64,000 nucleotides of DNA from Vibrio aquaticus (GTDB lineage: Bacteria; Pseudomonadota; Gammaproteobacteria; Enterobacterales; Vibrionaceae). The notes beneath the pieces were generated by a model, which saw only the letters and a list, made by a program, of their open reading frames with translations, was not told where the DNA came from and searched no databases. Both the position numbers and the translations under genes were made by a program. Positions 36,347-45,807 of this stretch are shown here, in pieces (the stretch's first letter is position 1; the number at the start of each line of letters is the position of its first letter). The DNA is taken from contig NZ_RXZH01000001.1 of NCBI RefSeq assembly GCF_003970385.1, positions 558,001-622,000 of the forward strand, in the 5' to 3' direction.

Positions 36347-38299
36347 TTACGCACTTTGCTTGTAGATAACGCGGTTGCGACCTTCATTTTTCCCTTGATA
36401 CAATGCTTCATCCGCCTCGGCAAATAAGTCATTGTTATGGCTCAACTGTTCAGCTTTTATTGGGCCAACTGCCCCTACCGTAATACTGGCCGCTATATCA
36501 CCGAACTTTGTTTCGATTGGCTGGCCTGCGATAGCCTGTCTGATGTTATCTAAATCCGATTTTTGCTTTGAAGAGTAAGGGACTAAACAAGTGAACTCTT
36601 CCCCTCCCCAACGAATAATATGACTGCCTTCGGGCGCAGCAGCTTGTAAGCGGTTTGCCGTTTCAACCAATACATCATCGCCGACATCATGGCCGTACGT
36701 ATCATTGATTGATTTAAACTTGTCGAGATCAACCACCGCTAGCGTATATAAGCTTTCATTATCTGCTTGTTCTTTTGCCCACTGCTCGTAATAGCGTCGA
36801 TTTTTCAATCCCGTCAGAGGATCAGTAGTAGAGATTGCCGACAACTCTCTATTTTTGCGCACATACTCAATTGAGCGATAAGCCATAAAGATCAGTAATC
36901 CGATGCACACAACAGACATCAACAATAACACTCGGTTACGCAGTTTCTGCTTTTCCATCGAGAGCTCGTCTAAACGCGATTGGGCATCAAGTAAATCACG
37001 TTCTTGCACCAGTTGTTTGTTAGCGAACTTCTCTTCAACCAAATAGAGTTCGCTCTGGCGACGGTCGAACAGCAGTTCTTTCTCATTTTGGTAATAGCGC
37101 TTATACATATCGAGTGCCAACGTTGCATTACCTTGCTTGTCATAAGCATCAGACAAAAACCGGTACACAGCGATGAGCCAGTTTCTTGCGCCCATTGTTT
37201 CGAAAAACTGCTGAGATTCTTGGCCTAATGAGACGGCTTTTTCTGTATCGCCCATGCTAAGAGCAATCTCTGCTTGCAGTAACAAACATTGCGCATGCTC
37301 ACTTGGAAACGACTCCGATTCACTTCCCTCTGTACACGTCATTGCCGTGGCTAGCGCTTTTTCTAAGTTGCCCTCAGCCTTCTCTGCATAAGCTAGAGCT
37401 TTTGTTGCAATTAACTTTTGCCGAGTTGGGGATGCATCATTCAAGTAGCTGATCAAATTGTCATACGCAATTCGTGCCTCGACAGGTTCATTCAACCGGT
37501 AATGGACATAGACAAGATTGCCATACAGGATCAGTGGCACACCATTCTCGACCAAGTTGCTGCGTAAATATGATTCAAGCGATCGATCAAAAAAGCGCTT
37601 GGCTTGTTGCCATTCTTCAAGTTGAACGTAAAGAAAGCCCATATTGCTAAGAAGCTTACTGTTATAAATATGTTCAGGGTAGCGCTTGCCTAGCTCGATG
37701 CCTTTATGGAAATAGTTCTGAGCACTGACGTAATCACTGATCTCATTGTGAAGCGCGCCTGCCGTGTTGTAGATTTTAACCAGCAGGTTCTCATATCGAA
37801 TCCGCTTAGCGATCTCCTTCGCTTTAAGAATCTTCTCTAGGCCAAGCTTTGGCTCTCCATGCTTCGCATGCTCAATACTTTGCTCAACCAAAGCACTGGC
37901 TAAGATCCACTCTATGTTTTCTTTTTCAGCAAGGTCCAACAGCAATTGATTGTAATAGGTCACTTTTTCATTGTTTTGCATGTGCAATGACACATTGACC
38001 ATGATCATGTATCGATACGCGGTTTCAATCGGTTCTTCCAAACGCCAAAGTTGAGAGTGCTGTATGCTCAGTCGAGCCATTGCCTGTTTGGGTTTGCTTC
38101 GTGAAAGGTCTCGCAGCTCCACCAGCTCTCGGCCGTAATCGGTTTTGGCGACGAATGTATCGGGTTCAAATGGCTCCAACGGCTCAGAAATAACGGGCGC
38201 TTGCTCGCTACCAGAGAAGGGGCGAAACAGATAAAGAGATAGGAAAAAGAAGGCAACTATTGCAATCGACAACAGTTTAAAGAATCTAGACACAGACAA
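36347..38299 (-). CDS. TPR-GGDEF diguanylate cyclase
   Basis: 650 residues. An N-terminal membrane segment (about 8-25), a periplasmic stretch of tetratricopeptide-type helical repeats (about 90-440; NMGFLYVQLEEWQQAKRFFD, DAYDKQGNATLALDMYKRYY), a second membrane segment (about 460-478) and a C-terminal GGDEF domain with LTGLKNRRYYEQW and WGGEEF. The RxxD inhibition site is missing at the expected place (the residues are PEGS), so feedback control is probably absent. It is located 82 bases upstream of the HD-GYP regulator gene on the same strand. Confidence 0.87.
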   Translation of the reverse strand: MSVSRFFKLLSIAIVAFFFLSLYLFRPFSGSEQAPVISEPLEPFEPDTFVAKTDYGRELVELRDLSRSKPKQAMARLSIQHSQLWRLEEPIETAYRYMIMVNVSLHMQNNEKVTYYNQLLLDLAEKENIEWILASALVEQSIEHAKHGEPKLGLEKILKAKEIAKRIRYENLLVKIYNTAGALHNEISDYVSAQNYFHKGIELGKRYPEHIYNSKLLSNMGFLYVQLEEWQQAKRFFDRSLESYLRSNLVENGVPLILYGNLVYVHYRLNEPVEARIAYDNLISYLNDASPTRQKLIATKALAYAEKAEGNLEKALATAMTCTEGSESESFPSEHAQCLLLQAEIALSMGDTEKAVSLGQESQQFFETMGARNWLIAVYRFLSDAYDKQGNATLALDMYKRYYQNEKELLFDRRQSELYLVEEKFANKQLVQERDLLDAQSRLDELSMEKQKLRNRVLLLMSVVCIGLLIFMAYRSIEYVRKNRELSAISTTDPLTGLKNRRYYEQWAKEQADNESLYTLAVVDLDKFKSINDTYGHDVGDDVLVETANRLQAAAPEGSHIIRWGGEEFTCLVPYSSKQKSDLDNIRQAIAGQPIETKFGDIAASITVGAVGPIKAEQLSHNNDLFAEADEALYQGKNEGRNRVIYKQSA

Positions 38300-38378
38300 C
38301 TATCTTACAAATACAGAACAAGAACCCGTAATTATAAAACAGACCCAGACGAACAACAATACGCCATACTTATTAATA

Positions 38379-39380
38379 TTAAACTTGTTGGACAGTCGCA
38401 CGCTCAACTAAGGTTGGTTCAAGCTGCACGATTTGAGCATCGCTGCTGTGACCATCTATCTTATTCAACAGGGCTTCTACCGCCGCTTTACCCAAACGGT
38501 ATTTAGGTTGATGAATAGTCGTCAACGATGGCGTCATAAATTTCGCGATATGGATGTCGTCATAGCCGATAACAGAGAGGTCTTGAGGAATACGAATGCC
38601 CTTTTCATGCGCGGCATTAATCACCCCCATCGCCATCATGTCGTTACAAACGAAAATCGCGCTAGGTAACTTACCTTTCGCGTGCATTCGATTGAAAGCA
38701 TCGTAACCGCCTTCCGATTCAAAGTCAGACTCGACAATCCAATCGGCATTGAACGTGAGCCCCTTTTCATTAAGAGCACGTTTATAGCCCTCATAACGCA
38801 TTTGCGCTTGGTGCTTAACTAACGGGCCGGTAATACAGCCAATTTCAGTATGACCACACTCGATAAGGTGTTTAGCGGCAAGGTAGCCGCCACGGAGGGA
38901 GTTGTCCTGAATCTTATCGCTGGTAAACAGCATCGGGCCCCAGTCCATCACCACAACAGGAATATCTGGGTATTGCTCAAACACATCAATGCGCTCTCCT
39001 TCAAGGGATGAGCACATTAAAATTAAACCGTCGACGCGCTTTTGCAATAGGGTGTCAATCGAATCACGCATACGGGCATTGTCCCCTTCTGTATTACACA
39101 GAATCAGGTTGTAGCCTTGGTGATAACAACTGCGTTCTACCCCTTTCACGACTTCACCAAAGAATGGGTTAGTCGACGTGGTGACGAGCATACCGATGGT
39201 CTTGGTGCGATTGACTTTGAGGCTGCGCGCCAACGCAGAAGGACGATAGTTAAGCTCTCGGGCTGCGTTATTGACTCGTTCCGAGATCGCTTCACTCACG
39301 AAGCGAGACTTGTTAATGACATGGCTAACCGTTGAAGTGGATACTCCGGCTAATTTCGCAATATCTTTCATCGTTGCCAT
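38379..39380 (-). CDS. rbsR: Ribose operon repressor RbsR (LacI family)
   Basis: 333 residues. LacI-type headpiece MATMKDIAKLAGVSTSTVSH, hinge, and a periplasmic-binding-protein-like core (IGMLVTTSTNPFFGEVVKG, VIGYDDIHIAKFMTPSLTTI). It represses the rbs operon and is released by ribose. It is the last gene of rbsDACBKR, so it autoregulates. The two palindromes before rbsD match the LacI-family half-site GAAACGTTTC. Confidence 0.94.
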   Translation of the reverse strand: MATMKDIAKLAGVSTSTVSHVINKSRFVSEAISERVNNAARELNYRPSALARSLKVNRTKTIGMLVTTSTNPFFGEVVKGVERSCYHQGYNLILCNTEGDNARMRDSIDTLLQKRVDGLILMCSSLEGERIDVFEQYPDIPVVVMDWGPMLFTSDKIQDNSLRGGYLAAKHLIECGHTEIGCITGPLVKHQAQMRYEGYKRALNEKGLTFNADWIVESDFESEGGYDAFNRMHAKGKLPSAIFVCNDMMAMGVINAAHEKGIRIPQDLSVIGYDDIHIAKFMTPSLTTIHQPKYRLGKAAVEALLNKIDGHSSDAQIVQLEPTLVERATVQQV

Positions 39381-39417
39381 ATCATTCTCTCCTTATGATG
39401 ACGAGCGTCGAACTCGG

Positions 39418-40338
39418 TTAACTCTGCTGCTGTAAGAATGCGTCCACTTCCGCACGGGTCGGGATCGATGTTTGAGCACCGAAACGAGTGACGGAAATCG
39501 CCGCTGCGGCATGAGCAAACTTAATCGCTGATTCTAAAGGTAAATCTTCCAGTAAACCAGTGACTAACGCCCCATTAAACGTATCTCCTGCTGCGGTTGT
39601 ATCTGTTGCTTCCACTCTAAAGCCAGGAATCAACTCTCCGCGACCGTTTTGGCTTAGCCACACGCCTTTCGCACCCAAGGTGATCATTACGATCTCAATC
39701 CCTTTATGGTGCAGTACATTGGCCGCTTCTTGTGCGGTGTCATTGTCTGTCACTGTAATGCCCGTCAACACTTCCGCTTCGGTTTCATTTGGCGTGATCA
39801 CATCGACACAAGCAAGCAGTGAGTCTGGTAGCTCGCGCGCAGGTGCCGGGTTCAAGATAACGTTAGTTTTTGATTCTTTCGCGATTGTTGCCGCTTTCTC
39901 GATGCCACACATCGGCGTTTCAAGCTGCATCAAAAGATATTTTGCTTGGCGGATACGTTCTAAATCGGGCTCGATGGCACTTTCCGTCAGCTTGGCGTTC
40001 GCCTCAGCAGAAATACAGATACTGTTCTCACCACTGTCAGACACTTGAATCATGGCGATCCCTGTCGGGCAGTTTGGCTGCATTTTTACACCCGCGATGT
40101 TGATATTGTCCATCTTGAAGCTTTCACGAATGTTAATACCGAAGGCATCATCACCCACACAAGCAATAAAACCAATGTCTGCGTTCAATCTTGCCGCAGC
40201 GACCGCTTGGTTCGCCCCTTTACCACCAGGAATAACTTGGTAATTTCGACCATGTAACGTCTCGCCAGGGCGAGGAAATGAAGGCACTTGAAGAACATGG
40301 TCAGCGTTAACACTACCTAAAACCACTAACTTATTCAT
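39418..40338 (-). CDS. rbsK: Ribokinase
   Basis: 306 residues of the PfkB family. N-terminal signature GSVNADHVLQVPSFPRPGET, IPGGKGANQAVAAARL, and the C-terminal catalytic run VEATDTTAAGDTFNGALVTG with the Asp base. It phosphorylates ribose to ribose 5-phosphate. It is separated from rbsB by a 142-base gap with two stem-loops and from rbsR by 37 bases. Confidence 0.96.
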   Translation of the reverse strand: MNKLVVLGSVNADHVLQVPSFPRPGETLHGRNYQVIPGGKGANQAVAAARLNADIGFIACVGDDAFGINIRESFKMDNINIAGVKMQPNCPTGIAMIQVSDSGENSICISAEANAKLTESAIEPDLERIRQAKYLLMQLETPMCGIEKAATIAKESKTNVILNPAPARELPDSLLACVDVITPNETEAEVLTGITVTDNDTAQEAANVLHHKGIEIVMITLGAKGVWLSQNGRGELIPGFRVEATDTTAAGDTFNGALVTGLLEDLPLESAIKFAHAAAAISVTRFGAQTSIPTRAEVDAFLQQQS

Positions 40339-40387
40339 ACGGTTATCCTCGGCTCAATTCAGCCTTTATATTATTTGAACAGGAGTA

Positions 40388-40464
40388 ATAAGTTTGCATT
40401 CTCGAATGACGCTTAAAAACGCAAACTTATGTGCCCTCCTCCTCGCACGACAGATAAATGCGAG
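40388..40464 (-). repeat. Two stem-loops between rbsB and rbsK
   Basis: ATAAGTTTGC (40388-40397) and GCAAACTTAT (40421-40430) form a perfect ten-base stem; CTCGCA (40442-40447) and TGCGAG (40459-40464) form a second. No U-run follows on the minus strand. They probably stabilise the rbsB message or pause transcription, favouring binding protein over kinase. Confidence 0.6.
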
Positions 40465-40480
40465 AAGGAAGGCAAGTGTC

Positions 40481-41359
40481 TTACTTAGTGATCACTTTCA
40501 GTGGTACTGGGATGTATTGTTCAACCGATGCACCTTTCAGTACTTTGTCTGCGGTTTCAATGCCGAGCGCACCAATAAGATTTGGCTGCTGTGCAATTGT
40601 TGCTGACAGCTTGCCACGGTTAACCGCTGCGATACCGTCATCAGTGCCATCAAAGCCAACGATCATCACGTCTTTACCTGAAGCTTGAACGGCGCGCAGC
40701 GCACCTAATGCCATTTCATCGTTTTGCGCAAATACCGCTTGTACGTCAGGGTTTGCTGCCAAGAGGTTTTCCATCACGTTTAGACCTTTAGTACGGTCAA
40801 AATCCGCAGGTTGGCTAGCAAGTACATTCATTTCGCTGCCTTTTACTGCGTTCATGAAACCTTCGCCACGCTCACGTGCTGCCGACGTACCTGCGATGCC
40901 TTCTAGTTGGATAACTTTCGCTTTCATGCCCACTTTTTCAACAATGAAGTTACCCGCCATTTCACCACCAACCACGTTGTCTGATGCAATGTGACTGACG
41001 ACTTCACCACGACTAGCACCACGGTCAAGTGTTAGCACAGGGATGTTAGAGCGGTTTGCCATGCGAATCGCATTCGACACGGCATCGGAATCCGTTGGGT
41101 TAATCAGGATCGCTTTTACGCCACGAATCGTCAGATCTTCAATGTTTGATAGCTCTTTGCTTGGGTCATTTTGTGAGTCCAGAACAATCAAGTCATAGCC
41201 TAACTCTTGCGCTTTTGCTTCCGCACCATCTTTCATCGTTACAAAAAATGGGTTGTTCAGCGTAGACAGTACGATTGCCATCGTATCTTGCGCTTGTGCT
41301 GAAACAGAAACGGTTGAAGAAAGGAGTGCAGCAGAGATTAAAGTTGCGAGTTTTTTCAT
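40481..41359 (-). CDS. rbsB: Ribose-binding periplasmic protein RbsB
   Basis: 292 residues from the ATG at 41359, which has AAGGA nine bases before it; the longer frame to 41389 lacks a ribosome site. Signal peptide [20 protein letters not shown], then AQAQ. The mature protein has [58 protein letters not shown] and [17 protein letters not shown], all RbsB hallmarks. It binds ribose for RbsAC and for chemotaxis. Confidence 0.96.
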   Translation of the reverse strand: MKKLATLISAALLSSTVSVSAQAQDTMAIVLSTLNNPFFVTMKDGAEAKAQELGYDLIVLDSQNDPSKELSNIEDLTIRGVKAILINPTDSDAVSNAIRMANRSNIPVLTLDRGASRGEVVSHIASDNVVGGEMAGNFIVEKVGMKAKVIQLEGIAGTSAARERGEGFMNAVKGSEMNVLASQPADFDRTKGLNVMENLLAANPDVQAVFAQNDEMALGALRAVQASGKDVMIVGFDGTDDGIAAVNRGKLSATIAQQPNLIGALGIETADKVLKGASVEQYIPVPLKVITK

Positions 41360-41417
41360 TGTGTTAGTCCTTTGTGTAGGGTGGGTCAAGTCGTTGCCTG
41401 ACCCTTTTCGTTATCAA

Positions 41418-42401
41418 TTACTTGTTTTTGTTGTCTACCAGTACCGCAAGAAGAATTACCACTGCTTTTGCGATCATTTGATAGTAAGAGGAAACATCGA
41501 GTAGGTTTAACGCGTTGTTTAGGAAGCCGATGATCAATGCACCAATCAATGTGCCCATGATTCGACCTTTACCACCCATTAAGCTGGTGCCGCCTAAAAC
41601 CACCGCAGCGATAGCATCTAACTCATAGCCCATACCTGCTGTCGGCTGTGCTGACGACAAACGAGACGTTACGATGATGCCGGCCAAGGCTGCTAGAAGA
41701 CCACAGATGGCGTATACACCAATCTTCACGCGGTCAACGTTAATGCCAGACAAGCGAGTCGCTGATTCATTGCCACCTAGAGCATAAACGTAGCGACCAA
41801 AACGAGTGTGGTTAAGTACGTACCAAACCGAAGCGAATACAATCACCATTAGCCATACCGGAACAGGAATACCCAGTGCGTAACCCGTACCGAACCATGC
41901 GAATGCATCTGCAGTGTCAGTAAAACCCGTAGAGATTGGTCGACCATCGGTATAAACCATGGTTACACCGCGCAACAGCGTCATCGTCACAAGTGTTGCG
42001 ATAAAGGCTTGAACCTTGCCCTTAGCGATAATAATGCCGCTAATCGCACCCAAGGCCGCACCAGCAAACAACGCCGTTGGTACTGCGATCAGAACAGGCA
42101 CTTCCATCGCAATTAAACTTGCGGCAAATGCGCCACAAAGAGCCAGCACAGAGCCAACACTGAGATCGATACCTGCGGTTAAAATAACCAGCGTCATACC
42201 GACTGCGATAATCGCGTTAACCGAGGTCTGGCGCAGAATGTTGAGAATGTTGTCGACAGTGAAAAAGTTAGGATTTAAAAACGACACGACAACAATCAAG
42301 AACAACAACGCAATCAGCGATTTTTGTTCAATCAGCCACTCTTTGCTAAGCAGTTTTTTATTGTGTGAATCCGTTGGTTTGCTCATGGTATTGGTACTCA
42401 T
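41418..42401 (-). CDS. rbsC: Ribose ABC transporter permease RbsC
   Basis: 327 residues with eight or more hydrophobic segments and the conserved run [20 protein letters not shown]. It forms the membrane channel for ribose. Its ATG overlaps the rbsA stop (ATGA), so the two are translationally coupled. Confidence 0.96.
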   Translation of the reverse strand: MSTNTMSKPTDSHNKKLLSKEWLIEQKSLIALLFLIVVVSFLNPNFFTVDNILNILRQTSVNAIIAVGMTLVILTAGIDLSVGSVLALCGAFAASLIAMEVPVLIAVPTALFAGAALGAISGIIIAKGKVQAFIATLVTMTLLRGVTMVYTDGRPISTGFTDTADAFAWFGTGYALGIPVPVWLMVIVFASVWYVLNHTRFGRYVYALGGNESATRLSGINVDRVKIGVYAICGLLAALAGIIVTSRLSSAQPTAGMGYELDAIAAVVLGGTSLMGGKGRIMGTLIGALIIGFLNNALNLLDVSSYYQMIAKAVVILLAVLVDNKNK

Positions 42402-43903
42402 GCTGCTTCCTCGTTAATCTTTTTGCCTACAGCGCAGGCGAGTAGTTTTTCTTGGTCGGCGTCTTTGGCATCGAACTCGCCGCTGATACGACCTTCGTGC
42501 ATGACGAGAATACGGTCGCTCATGCCAAGCACTTCTGGCATTTCAGAAGAGACTAAAATAATGCTCATGCCATCGGCTTTGAATTTGTTGATCAGTTGGT
42601 AAATCTCTTTCTTCGCACCCACATCGACACCACGAGTTGGCTCATCGAGAATGAGAACCTTCGGTTTGGTCATCAGTCCTTTTGCAATGGCGACTTTCTG
42701 CTGATTACCGCCCGATAAGTTGCCAATGATTTGATCGCGTGTCGGGGTTTTGATGTTGAACAGTTTGATGAAGTCTTCAACCGCCATCACCTCTTCACCA
42801 TGTTGGATTCGACCGCCTTTTGTTAACTTGTCTAGAGCACATAACGACATATTCTCTTTAACCGATAGGCCAAGTACTAAGCCATCACCTTTACGGTCTT
42901 CAGAGATATAAGCGATGCCATTAGCAAGGCCATCTTGTGGGCTAACCGGGTTAATGGTTTTATTGTCGAGATTAATAACACCGCGTTCACTTGGCAGCGC
43001 ACCATAAATCACTTTCATCAACTCTGTACGGCCCGCCCCCATCAAACCGGAGATACCTAGGATCTCTCCTCGCTTAAGAGTGAAGCTGACATCCTGAACG
43101 CCAGAGCCAGTGAGGCCAATGACTTCAAGGCAAGTATCACCGTGAGTAACATCAATACGAGGGTATTGCTCATCAAGCTTACGGCCAACCATCATTTCAA
43201 TCAGGCCATCTTCATCGGTATCTGCCACCGCACATTGACCAATAAATTTGCCATCACGTAGAACGGTAATGTCATCACAAATTTCAAAGATCTCTTTTAA
43301 GCGGTGAGAGATATAAACGATGCCACAGCCTTGATCACGAAGCTCATTGATCACCTTAAACAGAGATTCGGTTTCGGTATCCGTCAGAGCATCGGTCGGT
43401 TCATCCATGATGATGACTTTAGATTCAAACGAGAGCGCTTTGGCAATTTCAACCATTTGCTGTTCACCAAGACTTAAATCGCCAAGAAGTGTTTTTGAGC
43501 TGTGTTTTACGTTCAAACGAGTCAGCAATTTATCCGCCTCGTCATACATCTTGCCCCACTGAATGCCGCCAAACCCGTTGGTAAATTCACGGCCAAGGTA
43601 AATGTTCTCCGCGATGGTTAGCTCGGGAATCAAGTTAAGCTCTTGGTGAATAATGCTGATCCCCGCTTGCTGAGAATCTCTTGGGCCTTTAAATGCGGCA
43701 GGTTCACCTTGATAGTGAATCGAACCCGCGTCCATGGTGTAAATGCCAGTGAGCACTTTCATCAAAGTCGATTTGCCCGCACCGTTTTCTCCCATGAGTG
43801 CCATGACACGGCCCGGATAAACATTGAGACTTGCTTTATCCAGAGCCTTTACGCCCGGAAACGCTTTTTCAATCGAACTCAGCTGTAAGATGGCTTGAGT
43901 CAT
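42398..43903 (-). CDS. rbsA: Ribose ABC transporter ATPase RbsA
   Basis: 501 residues from the ATG at 43903, which has better spacing to AAAGGA than the ATG two codons earlier. Two tandem ABC modules: Walker [15 protein letters not shown] and signature [15 protein letters not shown] in the first; [15 protein letters not shown] and [13 protein letters not shown] in the second, whose Walker A position is degenerate ([13 protein letters not shown]) as is usual for sugar ABC proteins. It powers ribose uptake with RbsC and RbsB. Confidence 0.96.
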   Translation of the reverse strand: MTQAILQLSSIEKAFPGVKALDKASLNVYPGRVMALMGENGAGKSTLMKVLTGIYTMDAGSIHYQGEPAAFKGPRDSQQAGISIIHQELNLIPELTIAENIYLGREFTNGFGGIQWGKMYDEADKLLTRLNVKHSSKTLLGDLSLGEQQMVEIAKALSFESKVIIMDEPTDALTDTETESLFKVINELRDQGCGIVYISHRLKEIFEICDDITVLRDGKFIGQCAVADTDEDGLIEMMVGRKLDEQYPRIDVTHGDTCLEVIGLTGSGVQDVSFTLKRGEILGISGLMGAGRTELMKVIYGALPSERGVINLDNKTINPVSPQDGLANGIAYISEDRKGDGLVLGLSVKENMSLCALDKLTKGGRIQHGEEVMAVEDFIKLFNIKTPTRDQIIGNLSGGNQQKVAIAKGLMTKPKVLILDEPTRGVDVGAKKEIYQLINKFKADGMSIILVSSEMPEVLGMSDRILVMHEGRISGEFDAKDADQEKLLACAVGKKINEEAA

Positions 43904-43927
43904 AATCATTCCTTTCCGTTCCAGAGG

Positions 43928-44347
43928 TTAAAAAACCACACCAGCTTGAAAAATGACGTTCGCATAAGGCGTGCATTCGCCAGTACGGACCACCGCGCGA
44001 CTTTGCTTGGTACGAGCTTTGAACGCTTCATGGGATACGTAAGTCACTGCTATCGATTTGCCCGAGGCTTCACTTTCCGCATTTAACTGATTGATCAGAG
44101 CTTCATGGTGCTCAGGACTCACCGTGGCAAACTCTTCTGCAATGATCACCCCTTCGATTTGAGATTCACTGAGGATCACTTTTACAGTCTCGAGAAAAGA
44201 TGGCACACCATGGGTTAACGCCAAATCTATCCGCTGAACTTCTTCCGGAATAGGCAAACCGGCATCACAAATGGTGATTTCATCGGTATGGCCAAGCGTG
44301 GCAACTAGGTAAGAGAGTTCAGAGTTAATTAGGGTACTTTTTTTCAT
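43928..44347 (-). CDS. rbsD: D-ribose pyranase RbsD
   Basis: 139 residues starting MKKSTLINSELSYLVATLGH; a five-codon longer start exists but the family begins here. Conserved GHTDEITICDAGLPIP and the C-terminal RTGECTPYANVIFQAGVVF are seen. It interconverts the pyran and furan forms of ribose so that ribokinase can use it. It is the first gene of the rbs operon. Confidence 0.95.
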   Translation of the reverse strand: MKKSTLINSELSYLVATLGHTDEITICDAGLPIPEEVQRIDLALTHGVPSFLETVKVILSESQIEGVIIAEEFATVSPEHHEALINQLNAESEASGKSIAVTYVSHEAFKARTKQSRAVVRTGECTPYANVIFQAGVVF

Positions 44348-44426
44348 TATTCGACCTGTCAATTAGACGTTTCACCATCCGCGAGCTCTGTATCATCAGC
44401 CAACATTCATTGTTGATAAAACACTC

Positions 44427-44442
44427 ATCGAAACGTTTCGAT
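44427..44442. promoter_or_regulatory. RbsR operator 1
   Basis: ATCGAAACGTTTCGAT is a perfect 16-base palindrome 80 bases upstream of rbsD. The GAAACGTTTC core is the ribose-repressor half-site pattern seen in E. coli. Confidence 0.82.
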
Positions 44443-44532
44443 AGAATAATAAACATTCGATAAAGAATTACGATCTGGCATTTTATAGAGTGTGAATTTG
44501 ATCCTCTTTCGCTTCTGTTCAAACAAGTACTC

Positions 44533-44548
44533 AGTGATTCAGCTCACT
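44533..44548. promoter_or_regulatory. Candidate CRP site of the rbs promoter
   Basis: AGTGATTCAGCTCACT fits TGTGA-N6-TCACA with two mismatches and adjoins operator 2. The rbs operons of related bacteria are CRP-activated. Confidence 0.5.
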
Positions 44549-44550
44549 CT

Positions 44551-44566
44551 ATCGAAACGTTTCGAT
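44551..44566. promoter_or_regulatory. RbsR operator 2
   Basis: The same 16-base palindrome ATCGAAACGTTTCGAT, 124 bases from operator 1, close to twelve helical turns, which would suit looping by a tetrameric or bridging repressor. It lies 91 bases before the lipoprotein gene on the plus strand, which it may also affect. Confidence 0.8.
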
Positions 44567-44656
44567 GGAGTAATTATTAGAAGCTTTTAACGATTTTCCT
44601 ACACACTCGCGTGACTTTTTTCGGTATAGTTGCTGCAAATGATGTAGGGATCCAAT

Positions 44657-44920
44657 ATGAAAAAAGTAACATTCGCACTCTTCGCTCTTCTCGCGTTATC
44701 TGCTTGTAAAGATGAAGTAGGCACGCAGGGCTGGTGTGACAACAAAGCTGAGTCAGCCAAAAGTGAGTGGAGTGCTCAAGACGCGTTAGACTTTGCTAAG
44801 CATTGTGTATTGCAAGATGCGGTAGGAAGCGAATCATGGTGTACGGATTTAAAAGACAAACCAAAAGGTGACTGGAGCGCGAACGAAGCCACCAGCTTTG
44901 CCAAACACTGCGTATTTTAA
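44657..44920 (+). CDS. DUF3012-type lipoprotein with duplicated domain
   Basis: 87 residues. Signal peptide and lipobox MKKVTFALFALLALSAC. Two copies of the same unit follow: VGTQGWCDNKAESAKSEWSA with QDALDFAKHCV, and VGSESWCTDLKDKPKGDWSA with NEATSFAKHCV. This is the DUF3012 pattern (W-C, K-x-x-W, A-K-H-C), which usually occurs once in a 55-60 residue lipoprotein. Each copy has two Cys, probably a disulphide. Function unknown. It is monocistronic, with a bidirectional terminator after it. Confidence 0.8.
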   Translation: MKKVTFALFALLALSACKDEVGTQGWCDNKAESAKSEWSAQDALDFAKHCVLQDAVGSESWCTDLKDKPKGDWSANEATSFAKHCVF

Positions 44921-44945
44921 AGCCACTTGTCACCCATCAAAAATG

Positions 44946-44977
44946 AAAAAGGTCTAGCAATCGCTAGACCTTTTTTA
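44946..44977. terminator. Bidirectional terminator
   Basis: GGTCTAGC, AATC and GCTAGACC, flanked by A-run and T-run, between the DUF3012 gene and the convergent LuxR-type gene. Confidence 0.9.
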
Positions 44978-45003
44978 TCTATTCTCAGCGTTAACGTCGT
45001 AGG

Positions 45004-45672
45004 CTAAACACGCTCTTCCAAGGAGATGTTGTTGTTTGCCCACAGCAGGGCTTGTAAGCGGTTTTTCGCGTTGATCTTCTTGAAGATATTATGCAGATGC
45101 GTTTTCACCGTATTTTCACTCACAAACAATTCATCGGCAATTTGCACATTAGACGCACCATGCCCGAGCAGCTTCATGATCTCTTTCTCACGCTTGGTTA
45201 AATTGGCATAAGCCTGAGAGGTCGTCACCGTATTCGCACAGCGGAAATGTTCAATGTAGTCTTGTGCCACTTTGCGCGAAAGCCACATCTCATCGTTCAT
45301 GATCTTGTCCATTCCCTTCAATAGCAATGAAATATCATCATCAACATAGAATACACCAACTAGATTACGCCACTTAAACAGTTGGCTTGATGGAGCATCA
45401 TTTGGGCAATTGAAGACAATTTCTTTAATTGTGGCATCACTTTGCATTTTTGCCGTGTTATAGGCTTCAAATTTGCCATCATCTAAATAATGAAAATCGA
45501 TCAGCACCAATTCATCGATTGTCTTCCCATTCAGCTCATACGCTTTCAGAGCTTCTGATGACACAATATTTACCTGAATAGGTAAGCCTTTTTCCAACGA
45601 GTCTTTAAGCAGCTTAGATTGCATGCTGACATCAGAAATAAGAGTAATTGGGTAAACATTGCCTTGAGTCAT
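45004..45672 (-). CDS. VpsT/CsgD-type LuxR family regulator, c-di-GMP binding motif
   Basis: 222 residues. The receiver-like N-domain (LISDVSMQSKLLKDSLEKGL, VLIDFHYLDDG) lacks the standard phosphorylation pocket. The segment DEMWLSRKVAQDYIEHFR carries WLSR, which fits the W[FLM][TS]R c-di-GMP-binding motif of VpsT. The C-terminal HTH (LTKREKEIMKLLGHGASNVQ, SENTVKTHLHNIFKKINAKN) is LuxR type. From memory it resembles V. cholerae VpsT and V. parahaemolyticus CpsQ/CpsS, which control exopolysaccharide and biofilm genes. Which orthologue it is cannot be settled here. Confidence 0.85.
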   Translation of the reverse strand: MTQGNVYPITLISDVSMQSKLLKDSLEKGLPIQVNIVSSEALKAYELNGKTIDELVLIDFHYLDDGKFEAYNTAKMQSDATIKEIVFNCPNDAPSSQLFKWRNLVGVFYVDDDISLLLKGMDKIMNDEMWLSRKVAQDYIEHFRCANTVTTSQAYANLTKREKEIMKLLGHGASNVQIADELFVSENTVKTHLHNIFKKINAKNRLQALLWANNNISLEERV

Positions 45673-45807
45673 AACAAAAGCCTCTGCGTTATCGGGTTGA
45701 TGACTTAAAACTATCGTTTAGACGCAAATAGTCAACAAGCTGTTTACAAGTTAGGCAATTAGACTCTATGGAACTTGGTTATTATTCATTGGGTTAGCGG
45801 CCATTTC

